Positions 1 through 7,846 of a stretch of DNA of 36,654 nt are shown in pieces. This DNA comes from Bacteroidota bacterium (GTDB lineage Bacteria > Bacteroidota > Bacteroidia > B-17B0 > Aurantibacillaceae). The notes beneath the pieces are model-generated. The model did no database searches. It saw nothing but the letters and a program-made list of their open reading frames with translations, and had not been told where the DNA came from. Where the stretch lies: NCBI GenBank assembly GCA_013298715.1, contig JAAFIQ010000029.1, positions 1 through 36,654 on the forward strand, read 5' to 3'. The translations under genes and the position numbers were made by a program. Positions within the stretch are counted from its first letter, which is position 1. The number at the start of each line of letters is the position of its first letter.

Positions 1-245
1 AAATCGGCTAAATTTTTTGTAGCCAAAATATCTAAATAAATACAGGTAATTTTTGAGTTATTTTGGTAAGGATAAAAAACATGATGAATAAGCCCTGTTT
101 TACCCAAACGCCTGATGGCAAATAGGATAACATTTACGCCATTAAGCATTAATTGGGTTAGTTGTTTTGTTTCTTCTTTACGGTTACAAAAGTAGCTGGG
201 GCTTTTGTAGCCCGATAGTAAAAAGGGGTTGGTTGATTTTTCCAT
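1..245 (-). CDS. AAA family ATPase (ATPase_2-like), N-terminal fragment cut by window edge
   Basis: Translating the minus strand from the ATG at 245 gives 81 open codons that run off the window. The protein starts MEKSTNPFLLSGYKSP and continues with a Walker A of the [AG]xxxxGKT type at residues 43-50 (AIRRLGKT), followed by GLIHHVF. This N-terminus, with the NPF...GY...F..R.EE..L pattern and RRxGKT P-loop, is typical of the Bacteroidota AAA ATPase family (Pfam ATPase_2 type), whose biological role is largely unknown. It lies 97 bp downstream of the cas9 stop on the same strand, so it occupies the place where cas1/cas2 would often be. The rest of the gene, including Walker B, is outside the window. 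Whether it shares a transcript with cas9 is not known; repeats in the gap suggest its own control. Confidence 0.8.
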   Translation of the reverse strand, partial: MEKSTNPFLLSGYKSPSYFCNRKEETKQLTQLMLNGVNVILFAIRRLGKTGLIHHVFYPYQNNSKITCIYLDILATKNLAD

Positions 246-260
246 ACATCAAATATATAA

Positions 261-310
261 AACATTATGCATCATACAAAATGTATCATACATTATGTAT
301 GATATGAGTT
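261..310. repeat. 14-bp direct repeats and a palindrome, operator-like
   Basis: Positions 271-284 (ATCATACAAAATGT) and 285-298 (ATCATACATTATGT) are 14-bp tandem near-copies, and a third partial copy starts at 299 (ATGATA). Positions 285-303 form a palindrome with 9-bp perfect arms (ATCATACAT, T, ATGTATGAT). The element sits in the 97-bp gap between the cas9 stop and the ATPase start, where a regulator of the ATPase gene would bind. There is no T-tract, so a terminator is less likely. Its function is inferred from position only. Confidence 0.5.
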
Positions 311-342
311 TGCTTGATTGGTGAAATGGAGTGTGCGATTTA

Positions 343-3300
343 TCATTTTAAAACTGTTATAATATTACCTAATCTATCTAATTTTAATTTCCAACAAACA
401 GCCTTTATTTGAACATTATCAAATGTTTTTTCACTTTTATTATTAGTTCCAATTTCATTTTTCATAATAGGCGAAGAATAATAATTTGGAACAAAATGAC
501 CCTCACTACCAGTACAACTTACAAATTTCATAATTCTATTTAGTTGTTCTTTGGATAATTTTTTAAAGTTAACTAAGGTTGGATTCTCAAATTCTTCATT
601 CGTTGGTACGTAAACTAAATCATTTGGAGATAAATGAAATAATAGACTGTCACCTTTTTCATTTTTGTTTGGTACTGAGCAAAATTCAGGTTTAATATTT
701 TGTAAAGCACCTTGTTTTTGGTTTTCAATAACAATGTTTAAAGGAATTGTGTCATAATTACGTTTTCCTTTATCATCTAAATAAATTGCAAAAAATAAAT
801 TAGTTCCCTCTGCTGCTTCCATCCATTTATGTTTTGAACCAATATTATTACCTAGAGAAAATCTTTTATCGCCACTTTCGGCAATAGGAAGCTTGTAAAC
901 AGGGATTTTTCTTTTACTATTAAATACGTCTATACCATCAGCATTAAATGCCATATCAATATTATTATTATTTACTTTCAAATGAAGTAATAAATCATCT
1001 CTTAATTTATTGTCCACAACTTTATTTATAAATTTCGTCATATCTTCGAGTGTTTTAATTCCACCTTGCCCTCTGTTCGATAGTTTTGAAATCGGTTGCC
1101 TTTTTCTAAATTTTATTACACTTATTTTGAAAGCTGTTTCTAAAATTGGTTTACCCTCATTATTTTGAATAGGATTTTTTTTGATAAAATTTTGAGTAGC
1201 TGTTATTTTTTTACCACACTCTTCGAAAATAGTATTTATCTTTTTTTTGATATCTTCATCAATTATGTATTCTCTTTTACTAATGTTTTCTGAAATTTTA
1301 AGAATGTCGAAACCAAAATTTCTTTTACCATAAGGCATGGGAGTATGCATTGGCTTCCTAATTGCCCAGTTACTGCCCTTTTGTTTTATAATATCCTTTT
1401 GTGGCACTCCATTTTTGTTTAGTCTTAATGTGCCATCTTCATTTTTAAATGATTGATAGTAATTAACAGTTTTATTTATTACTCTTAAGTTTTGTTTAAA
1501 ACTAACAACAGTATTTTCTAACGATTGTTTTGCTTGTACTGTAAAGCTATCCCAAGGTTTAAAAAATTCTTTAGCTACATTTATTTTTTTCTTTTCACCT
1601 GTTTTTTTATAGGTAATTTCAACTTGCTCATGTCTTCTTAGATTTTTTTGTAAATCGTAACGTGTTGTTTCTGATTTAGCATATTGATTATTTAGGTAGT
1701 TGATGTGATTTTTGCTTGCACACGCAATTACTAAAGCATCTAGCGCGTGATGGCGATGGTCGATACGTTTTTTATTAAATCCTTTATGAAGTTCTAATGG
1801 TACTTGAGTTTGAAAAACACGTTTGCCATTTTTATTTGTCCATTCGCCGAAATTGGAACTCTTAGTAGATTCATTTAATCTCTCAAAGCGAGGCGAAATA
1901 ATATCATTCCATACATCATTCAATCCCCAATCTTGCTTTAATACATTTGTAATATTTCCATTACTCGAAATAACGTGTTTAGACGTACTTTCTTGTTCTT
2001 CATCTTCTCTCACCATGTTAGATAATAGATTTTTAACTATTTTGCTAATATAGCGGCTATCATTTAGCTGACGTTGGATAAATGATTCTGGTATTTCTTC
2101 CATCATCAATTTATTTAATTTGCTTCTGTTTTTTGCATAGTGTCTTTTTATAAAATCTTCATATGCTTTTTCTTCAAAAATCGTAACTACTTTGCCAAAG
2201 GATAATTCAATTTTTTTACCATGATTATCCCGGATGTATTCGTATGCTGTAGATTTATCTTTGTCTTTATTAACTTCTGCTTCGCAGATTACTTTATTGC
2301 TAAGTGAATCGTCAAAGTATCGTGATTGTGGTATAATGTGCTCTATTTCATAAGCAGGAGTAAATAATTTATTTAAAGGGATTATTTCTCCCGTATATGG
2401 CGAACAGTATTTTTGTTCTAGCCACAATTTATATCTATTTATTTCGGATTTAGTAGGCTGTTTATTTTCGTCCGATTCTTTAAATTTTTTAATGGTTTCA
2501 GAAATGTAATCAGGAATTTCGTTAACAGTATTTAAAATAGTTTCTTCAAATATTTTTAACTTATCCTGTTGACTAGGAGAATTGGGTCGAATTGGATTGC
2601 TACCCTTTTGATAAGAACTTAATTTGTTTTCATCCTTACAATATTCAGAATAATCAATTTGATTTTTAAAATAATCATCATTCATAAACTCCATAAGTAA
2701 TGACTTTATTCGAAGGTTGGTGCTTTCATTTACAATCATTCGATTAGTCATATCTTTACGCTTATCAGAAGGATTTTTCATTTCTCTGCCTAATTCAATA
2801 TGTATTTCATCAAAGAAATTTGCAACGCCGTTACCATAAGTTTTCCAAATATCTTTTACAACTCTGAGTGTTTCGGTAATTACCTGTTCAACAATTGGAT
2901 TACGTATAGAGTGTTGTTTAAATTCTTCTAAATAATTCTCAATATCTTCTGGTTTTTTCCATTGCATGGCATTTCTGTCTTCCGAATGCCTGTCATAAAC
3001 AATATAAGAAGCAAGCCAAAGCGGTAAAGCTTTAAAATCATTGATGTTATTTAGATGAATAGCTTTTTCTCTAACTCTGTCTCTTATTTTATCATCAACC
3101 TCTCCATAAATAATTTTTTCAATTCTATTTTTTGTTTGTTGATGTATATCTTCTTCATTCCAATATTTACCCCTTCTCATTAATGGAAGTAATTTTTTTA
3201 TTGCTTTTTCAGAATATGCACCGTAGTCTTTATCAAAAGGTTTTATTTTTTTGAAAACTTCAGCAAAGTCTTCACTTAAATTATTTTTAATAGCAAATGA

Positions 3301-5031
3301 TTTTAGAGCCTTTTCAATTTCTATTTTATCTTCAACAGAGTAGAGTATATGCCATAAGTCTTGTTCTTTTTCTCTCGTTAAAAAATCAGAAGGCATTTTT
3401 TGAACTTTAGAGAGTCGATTTACAATCGCATTATGTGTTTCGTTACATGGATATGATTTATCTTCTACGTAATTCCAGCGATAGTTTTCAACATCCTTTT
3501 TTAAGTTAAATGCAGGACATTTTAAAAATACTTTTTGATCTATCTCTTTGCGTTCGTTTAACCAATCAAAAAGATTAGTATAATGGTCTTCGGACTTTAA
3601 AAATTCTGTTGTTACATTAACATCACTATATGTTTTTCCGTCAATTGTTTTTTCTTTTTGATAGATTTTAAGATTTTGTATGAATTGCCATAATCTAAAC
3701 TCTTGAAATAAAGGATTAGATTTTGATATACATTTTATAGATTGTATTTCTTTTTTACCATCTTTTAAATAAGTTCTCTGTTCAAACGGACAATCGCTTA
3801 TTAATGACTTTTTGCTTTTTAAAGGGCGTTGATAAAATAGGATGTCGTTAATAAATAAATGAACAAAACTTTTCTCTTTTATATTTTCTCTGTGTGCAGT
3901 ATTGTTTTCGTAAAGTTCTTCTATACAAGCATTGTAAAGATTTCTATCTTGTAATTCAGTGTGTTCGTGTACTTGTTTTTCTAGTATTTGTTTTAATTCG
4001 TCTTTATAAAATTTTCGTTCTATCGTACGAACTAATTTGCCAATAATTTTTTGATTAGGATTTTGAAGTAATGTTTCATAAATATAAGAGCCAACCGTTT
4101 TTTTACTTTTGTCAATTTTTTCTTCAGTACTTTTTTTAATAGCAACCCAATCTACTTCTGAATCAACCGCTTTGAAACTCCTTTTTTCATTACCATCTTT
4201 ATTTAATTTAATAGTTTTATCATCATTAAGTTCAGTTGTAACAATAAATTCCTGTGTTTTTCCTTTCCAATCAAATAACGGTGTTTTACTTGATCTTCGA
4301 TAAACCCAACCATTTTCTAAATTCACATTGTACCAAATGTCCGCTTTCCCTTTTTGTTGTTCATCTGCTTTAATATCAATCACTTTTAACGAATGAAATT
4401 CAACTAATTTGTTTGGTGTTTCTTCTTCTTCTTCGCCTCTTAATTGGTAGTACCCACGTTTTTGATTAAAGTGTAATAGTAGCCAAGCTAATTCTTCTTT
4501 TTCTATTTTAGCAGTTAATGCTTTCTTACGTAAATAATAAATTGTCCAATCATAAGGTACTTTCTTATCGTTTAATAGCAAAGAGGGTTGATGTGCTTTG
4601 AAATCTTCAAGCATTTCTTCAAATGCTTTTTTGAATATAAAATCGTGTTTTAATTTATTATCAGTTGTTTTAATTTCTTTATATGCTAATTTTGGTTCAC
4701 GATTAGGAAAGAATTGCCCTAATTTATTTTCAAAATCTATTTGCTCTGCAAAATGTTTTGGTAAAAAACCTAAAACATTTAGAACTCTGTGTAATCGTTC
4801 CCTTCTTAGTAAATTTCTTTCTAGTAATCTCCTCACACCCCTATATCCCGTTCTAGTAGCTGTTTGTGAAATAGATATACCTTTATTAAAATCATTTATT
4901 ATTTCTTGTGACATGGGGATAATTCTACTTCCTAAACCAATAATTTCTCCCTTGTTATTTTCATAATCTTGATTAACTAAAGCCCACCCAATAGAGTTAG
5001 TCCCTAAATCCAATCCTAAAATTTTTTTCAT
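343..5031 (-). CDS. cas9: Cas9 RNA-guided endonuclease, large type II-C-like
   Basis: The 1562-residue protein is a complete Cas9. RuvC-I is at the N-terminus (LGLDLGTNSIGWAL, catalytic D8). An Arg-rich bridge helix follows at about 60-85 (RTGYRGVRRLLERNLLRRER). RuvC-II is IHIELGRE with E746. The HNH domain has YEIEHIIPQSRYF with H898, then N912 and N921. RuvC-III is DHRHHALDALVIAC with H1095 and D1098. The position before the HNH His is Glu897 where SpCas9 has Asp. Motifs such as DWTIYYLRKKAL and RGYYQLRGEEEEE (about 161-205) and the C-terminal DRLGNI match Bacteroidota type II-C Cas9 proteins. At 1562 residues it is longer than most II-C Cas9s I know of. It pairs with the divergent tracrRNA gene that begins about 30 bp upstream. 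No cas1, cas2, csn2 or cas4 is visible. No TAnnTTTG promoter could be found upstream. Assignment is very secure; activity is inferred from the intact catalytic set. Confidence 0.98.
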   Translation of the reverse strand: MKKILGLDLGTNSIGWALVNQDYENNKGEIIGLGSRIIPMSQEIINDFNKGISISQTATRTGYRGVRRLLERNLLRRERLHRVLNVLGFLPKHFAEQIDFENKLGQFFPNREPKLAYKEIKTTDNKLKHDFIFKKAFEEMLEDFKAHQPSLLLNDKKVPYDWTIYYLRKKALTAKIEKEELAWLLLHFNQKRGYYQLRGEEEEETPNKLVEFHSLKVIDIKADEQQKGKADIWYNVNLENGWVYRRSSKTPLFDWKGKTQEFIVTTELNDDKTIKLNKDGNEKRSFKAVDSEVDWVAIKKSTEEKIDKSKKTVGSYIYETLLQNPNQKIIGKLVRTIERKFYKDELKQILEKQVHEHTELQDRNLYNACIEELYENNTAHRENIKEKSFVHLFINDILFYQRPLKSKKSLISDCPFEQRTYLKDGKKEIQSIKCISKSNPLFQEFRLWQFIQNLKIYQKEKTIDGKTYSDVNVTTEFLKSEDHYTNLFDWLNERKEIDQKVFLKCPAFNLKKDVENYRWNYVEDKSYPCNETHNAIVNRLSKVQKMPSDFLTREKEQDLWHILYSVEDKIEIEKALKSFAIKNNLSEDFAEVFKKIKPFDKDYGAYSEKAIKKLLPLMRRGKYWNEEDIHQQTKNRIEKIIYGEVDDKIRDRVREKAIHLNNINDFKALPLWLASYIVYDRHSEDRNAMQWKKPEDIENYLEEFKQHSIRNPIVEQVITETLRVVKDIWKTYGNGVANFFDEIHIELGREMKNPSDKRKDMTNRMIVNESTNLRIKSLLMEFMNDDYFKNQIDYSEYCKDENKLSSYQKGSNPIRPNSPSQQDKLKIFEETILNTVNEIPDYISETIKKFKESDENKQPTKSEINRYKLWLEQKYCSPYTGEIIPLNKLFTPAYEIEHIIPQSRYFDDSLSNKVICEAEVNKDKDKSTAYEYIRDNHGKKIELSFGKVVTIFEEKAYEDFIKRHYAKNRSKLNKLMMEEIPESFIQRQLNDSRYISKIVKNLLSNMVREDEEQESTSKHVISSNGNITNVLKQDWGLNDVWNDIISPRFERLNESTKSSNFGEWTNKNGKRVFQTQVPLELHKGFNKKRIDHRHHALDALVIACASKNHINYLNNQYAKSETTRYDLQKNLRRHEQVEITYKKTGEKKKINVAKEFFKPWDSFTVQAKQSLENTVVSFKQNLRVINKTVNYYQSFKNEDGTLRLNKNGVPQKDIIKQKGSNWAIRKPMHTPMPYGKRNFGFDILKISENISKREYIIDEDIKKKINTIFEECGKKITATQNFIKKNPIQNNEGKPILETAFKISVIKFRKRQPISKLSNRGQGGIKTLEDMTKFINKVVDNKLRDDLLLHLKVNNNNIDMAFNADGIDVFNSKRKIPVYKLPIAESGDKRFSLGNNIGSKHKWMEAAEGTNLFFAIYLDDKGKRNYDTIPLNIVIENQKQGALQNIKPEFCSVPNKNEKGDSLLFHLSPNDLVYVPTNEEFENPTLVNFKKLSKEQLNRIMKFVSCTGSEGHFVPNYYSSPIMKNEIGTNNKSEKTFDNVQIKAVCWKLKLDRLGNIITVLK

Positions 5032-5062
5032 ATTTTTTTTTATTTAATTATTTTTATTATTA

Positions 5063-5146
5063 TTGCATTACATTTTGAAGCAAATCACAATAAGGATTAT
5101 TCCGTTGTGAAAACATCTAAAGCGGCCTTAACGGGTCGCTTTTTTT
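5063..5146 (+). ncRNA. tracrRNA for the adjacent Cas9 (predicted)
   Basis: The plus strand, divergent from cas9, carries an anti-repeat (about 5063-5090, ending GAAGCAAATCACAA), then AATAAGGATTATTCCGTTG with a short GGA/TCC nexus-like stem (5094-5096 with 5101-5103), then TTGTGAAAACATC and a terminator hairpin with a T-run. The order anti-repeat, ACAATAAGG, short stem, linker, terminator is the known layout of type II-C tracrRNAs (compare the ACAAUAAGG segment of the Neisseria tracrRNA). CACAA at 5086-5090 can pair either with the start of a crRNA repeat or with TTGTG at 5105-5109. The exact 5' end is not determined; only an imperfect promoter-like TACATTTTG (5070-5078) is visible. The complementary strand predicts a CRISPR repeat beginning about GTTGTGATTTGCTTC. 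Confidence 0.85.
5121..5146 (+). terminator. Intrinsic terminator of the tracrRNA
   Basis: AGCGGCC (5121-5127) pairs with GGGTCGCT (5134-5140 core) with one G-T wobble around a 6-nt loop, followed by an uninterrupted T-run (5140-5146). It fixes the 3' end of the tracrRNA and faces away from cas9. Confidence 0.85.
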
Positions 5147-5567
5147 ATCACTAATTTATAAAATAAAATTCAGTATATATAGCAAAAAGGAAAAATTCAA
5201 AAAAAGTACTTTTTTGAATTGGAACAGGCAGCCTTGCTTATGTTTTTAACTAATGAAACAAACAAAACTCGCTGCGCAGTTCAGACGAGCATTATTTTTT
5301 CTATGATTCGAAATATTATTAGATATTTTTCTTTAGAAAAATTATTATGAGTAGGCGTCTGCGTCGACTCTATCTTTTTTATTAAACAAAAAAAGCTGAG
5401 AAAAGAAAAACTGTTGAGTTTATTAGCAGACCTTAATTAGTAAATATGTGTTCTAACTTAATTTTACTCTTACTTTTTTCCTATTTTAGTAAATAAATTA
5501 CAGACCCATTTTACTAAAAAAAATACTCATATATTTTCGTCAACATTACGCAATTAATCATTCAGCC
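5147..5567. other. Intergenic region with several hairpins, no gene recognised
   Basis: About 420 bp between the tracrRNA and the HTTM gene hold no convincing CDS and no CRISPR repeats. Visible structure: a near-perfect inverted repeat at 5194-5220 (AATTCAAAAAA / TTTTTTGAATT); a hairpin CTCGCTG / CAG-A-CGAG at 5268-5289 followed by T6 (5295-5300); a hairpin at 5349-5370 (GAGT, one mismatch, GGCG / CGTC, ACTC) followed by T6 (5375-5380); and a 10-bp inverted repeat TTTTAGTAAA (5484-5493) / TTTACTAAAA (5510-5519) just ahead of the HTTM coding frame. Two hairpins plus T-runs in a row on the plus strand could end short unannotated transcripts. This is structural observation; no RNA is shown. Confidence 0.5.
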
Positions 5568-6956
5568 TTGGCTTTAATGCGTATTGCCATTGCTTGCGTG
5601 GTTATTGCGGATTTGCTAATAAGGTTGAGCGATCTAACTGCACATTACTCCGAGCAGGGAATTTGGCCATCTCATCTTATTAAAAATTTTGGGTGGAAGC
5701 CTTGTTTTTGGACTATACATTCTCTAATTGAAACAAATTGGTATGTAGCTTCCGTCTTTGCTATTCATATCCTTTTTACAATATGTTTACTAGTAGGTTA
5801 TAAAACAAGAATTAGTAATTTAATTGTTTGGTTACTATACATAAGTCTACACAACCGTAATTTATTTGTATTGCAGAGTGGAGACGATCTACTACGCTTA
5901 ATTTTATTTTGGGGCTTGTTTCTGCCATGGCATCATTGCTATTCTATCGACTCTAAAAAAACCAATTACAAATTAAAACAAGTTACAATACCTAACATTG
6001 CTTACTTTATTTTAATTGCATCCGTCTATTTTTTTACAGTAAATTTAAAAAACAGCGCTGAGTGGCAAAGCGATGGTACCGCAATTTATTTTGCCCTTAG
6101 TCTCGATCAATTACGTCTGCCTTACGCTGGCGATTGGCTTTTTTATCAATTTGCACTCACAAAAATTCTTACACATGTTGTTTATTATATCGAATTGTTT
6201 ATTCCGTTTTTAATTTTGTTCCCTCAAAAAAAAGGTTACTTACGTTTATTTGCCTTCGTGCTTATACTCATACTCCACATTGGAATCGGACTTACCATGT
6301 ACGTTGGTTTATTTTACATCATTAGCATAACTTCTGCTTTTGCTTTGTTACCAAAAAAATATTCGTTTAGGATTTTAAAATTTATAAAAATTGATTTTCT
6401 TTTCAGTCAATTCAAATCCACAACAAAAAAAATTTACAAAGTTCGATTTCCTTCGCTTAATTATCTTAATAATTATGTGTTATCTGCAATTATTATTGTA
6501 AGTATAATTTTAAATTTAAGCGGTATAAATTGGTTTAATTATCAATTAAAAGCAGCAATTTATTATCCAATTAATATGTTTAGATTAGACCAATACTGGG
6601 GTATGTTTTCGCCTACTGTTATGAAACGCGATGGCTGGTTTGTTTTAGATGGACGTGATAGCATAGGCGCACAATGGGATATTGTAAATAACGATGATTA
6701 TGTAGAGTTTACAAAACCAAAACATGTTGTTAGAAATTATACAACAGATAGATGGCGCAAACTGGCTGAAAACATGCAAGGAAACAATACATTTTTAAGA
6801 CCACTGTTTTGCAAATATCTTTTAACTAAATGGAACAAAGAACATCCTGAAAAAAAATTAGCTATCTTAAATTTATATTTTATGAGTAAAAATAATTTAC
6901 TTAATTACAAAACCACTCCAGTAGAAAAAGAAAGTTTTTGTGTTTGCAGTGAGTAA
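5568..6956 (+). CDS. HTTM-domain integral membrane protein (gamma-carboxylase-like)
   Basis: The protein has multiple hydrophobic segments and the HTTM signature: LLVGYKTRIS, then LHNRNLFVLQSGDDLLRLILFW and a C-terminal region with YWGMFSPTVMKRDGWFV, as in Bacteroidota relatives of vitamin-K-dependent gamma-glutamyl carboxylase. The substrate of the bacterial proteins is generally unknown. The listed start is a TTG at 5568, with an ATG at 5577, but the frame stays open upstream to 5493 and reads YFRQHYAINHSALALMRI, which resembles the usual N-terminus of this family. The real start is therefore probably upstream at a non-ATG codon (ATA at 5523 or 5529). Its stop overlaps the start of the methyltransferase gene, so the two are probably co-translated. 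Confidence 0.82.
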   Translation: MALMRIAIACVVIADLLIRLSDLTAHYSEQGIWPSHLIKNFGWKPCFWTIHSLIETNWYVASVFAIHILFTICLLVGYKTRISNLIVWLLYISLHNRNLFVLQSGDDLLRLILFWGLFLPWHHCYSIDSKKTNYKLKQVTIPNIAYFILIASVYFFTVNLKNSAEWQSDGTAIYFALSLDQLRLPYAGDWLFYQFALTKILTHVVYYIELFIPFLILFPQKKGYLRLFAFVLILILHIGIGLTMYVGLFYIISITSAFALLPKKYSFRILKFIKIDFLFSQFKSTTKKIYKVRFPSLNYLNNYVLSAIIIVSIILNLSGINWFNYQLKAAIYYPINMFRLDQYWGMFSPTVMKRDGWFVLDGRDSIGAQWDIVNNDDYVEFTKPKHVVRNYTTDRWRKLAENMQGNNTFLRPLFCKYLLTKWNKEHPEKKLAILNLYFMSKNNLLNYKTTPVEKESFCVCSE

Positions 6957-7740
6957 ATTTTATCAAATAAAAAGTTATGTAAAACACTATTTTACCGCAA
7001 CTAAAAAGGGTCATGGTGTGCATTCACCGTTTGCATACAAACTTTGCGAAGAAGTATTTTATAACAACGCTCATTTTTTTGCCTATGAAGAGTTAAACGA
7101 ATTAAGAGAAAAATTAAAAACTAATTCTACAAAATTTATTGTAAACGATTTTGGAGCAGGATCAAAGATATTGCAAACAAACGAACGCAGCATTAATAAA
7201 ATTGCAAAACACGGCATAAGCAAAAAATTCCAAGCAGAAATTTTATTTAAGCTCATTAATTTTTTAAACCTAAACACCCGTATCGAACTTGGCAGCAGCA
7301 TCGGTCTTACTACACTGTACTTGGCAATGGCAAATAAAAAAGGTAGTGTTTATTCCTTGGAAGGAAGCGAAGCCTTAATCAATTTTTCAGAACAACAAGC
7401 CCAACAATTTAAAATAACGAATTGCGAATTCATTCTAGGAAATTTTAACGACACCTTAAAACCTCTTCTTCAAAAACTTAATTCCTTCGATTTTTGTTAC
7501 GTTGATGGGAATCATATTTATTCTGCCACCATTAATTATTTTGAATTATTGCTAAAACACAAACACCAAAACTCAGTTATTATTTTTGATGATATTTATT
7601 GGAGCACCGACATGACAAAGGCTTGGATTGAAATTAAAAAGCATCGTTCAGTTACACTTAGTATCGATGCGTTTTATTTTGGAATTATTTTTTTTAAACC
7701 AGATATAAAAGAAAAAATCGAATTGAAAATTTGTCTTTAA
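6949..7740 (+). CDS. Class I SAM-dependent methyltransferase
   Basis: The protein opens with KKGHGVHSPFAYKL, a feature of a Bacteroidota methyltransferase family. It has the Rossmann motif I (RIELGSSIGLTTLYLA), then an acidic strand end (YSLEGSE), DFCYVDGNH, and VIIFDDIYWSTDMTKAW, resembling O-methyltransferase folds. I favour the GTG at 6949, which overlaps the HTTM stop by 8 bp; a GTG at 6940 is also in frame. No ATG is available nearby. The overlap suggests translational coupling with the HTTM membrane protein and perhaps a shared pathway, but the substrate cannot be read from sequence. About 266 residues, soluble, no signal peptide. Confidence 0.8.
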   Translation: MSKFYQIKSYVKHYFTATKKGHGVHSPFAYKLCEEVFYNNAHFFAYEELNELREKLKTNSTKFIVNDFGAGSKILQTNERSINKIAKHGISKKFQAEILFKLINFLNLNTRIELGSSIGLTTLYLAMANKKGSVYSLEGSEALINFSEQQAQQFKITNCEFILGNFNDTLKPLLQKLNSFDFCYVDGNHIYSATINYFELLLKHKHQNSVIIFDDIYWSTDMTKAWIEIKKHRSVTLSIDAFYFGIIFFKPDIKEKIELKICL

Positions 7741-7846
7741 TTCTTAACGAACTAACCTCTTACTAAATCAATTTAAGCGAATATTATTTACAAAATTTAG
7801 TTTTAAATGATTTTGTACGTTTATTTGCCTACCTAAATTTTTAAGT

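Noticed and set aside
1823-2053. Plus-strand reading frame opposite cas9
   Set aside because: Lies entirely within the cas9 coding sequence on the other strand with no coding character of its own.
4598-4966. 122-codon plus-strand frame opposite the cas9 N-terminus, tested as an anti-CRISPR or small gene
   Set aside because: It mirrors conserved RuvC-I and bridge-helix codons of cas9; Ser/Leu/Phe-rich composition is what antisense of an AT-rich gene gives.
5081-5109. The CACAA/TTGTG stem as an operator for cas9
   Set aside because: It is fully explained by the tracrRNA structure, so no separate operator is claimed.
5147-5567. CRISPR array next to cas9
   Set aside because: No sequence matching the repeat predicted from the tracrRNA (starting GTTGTGATTTGC) and no regularly spaced repeats were found here or at the left edge.
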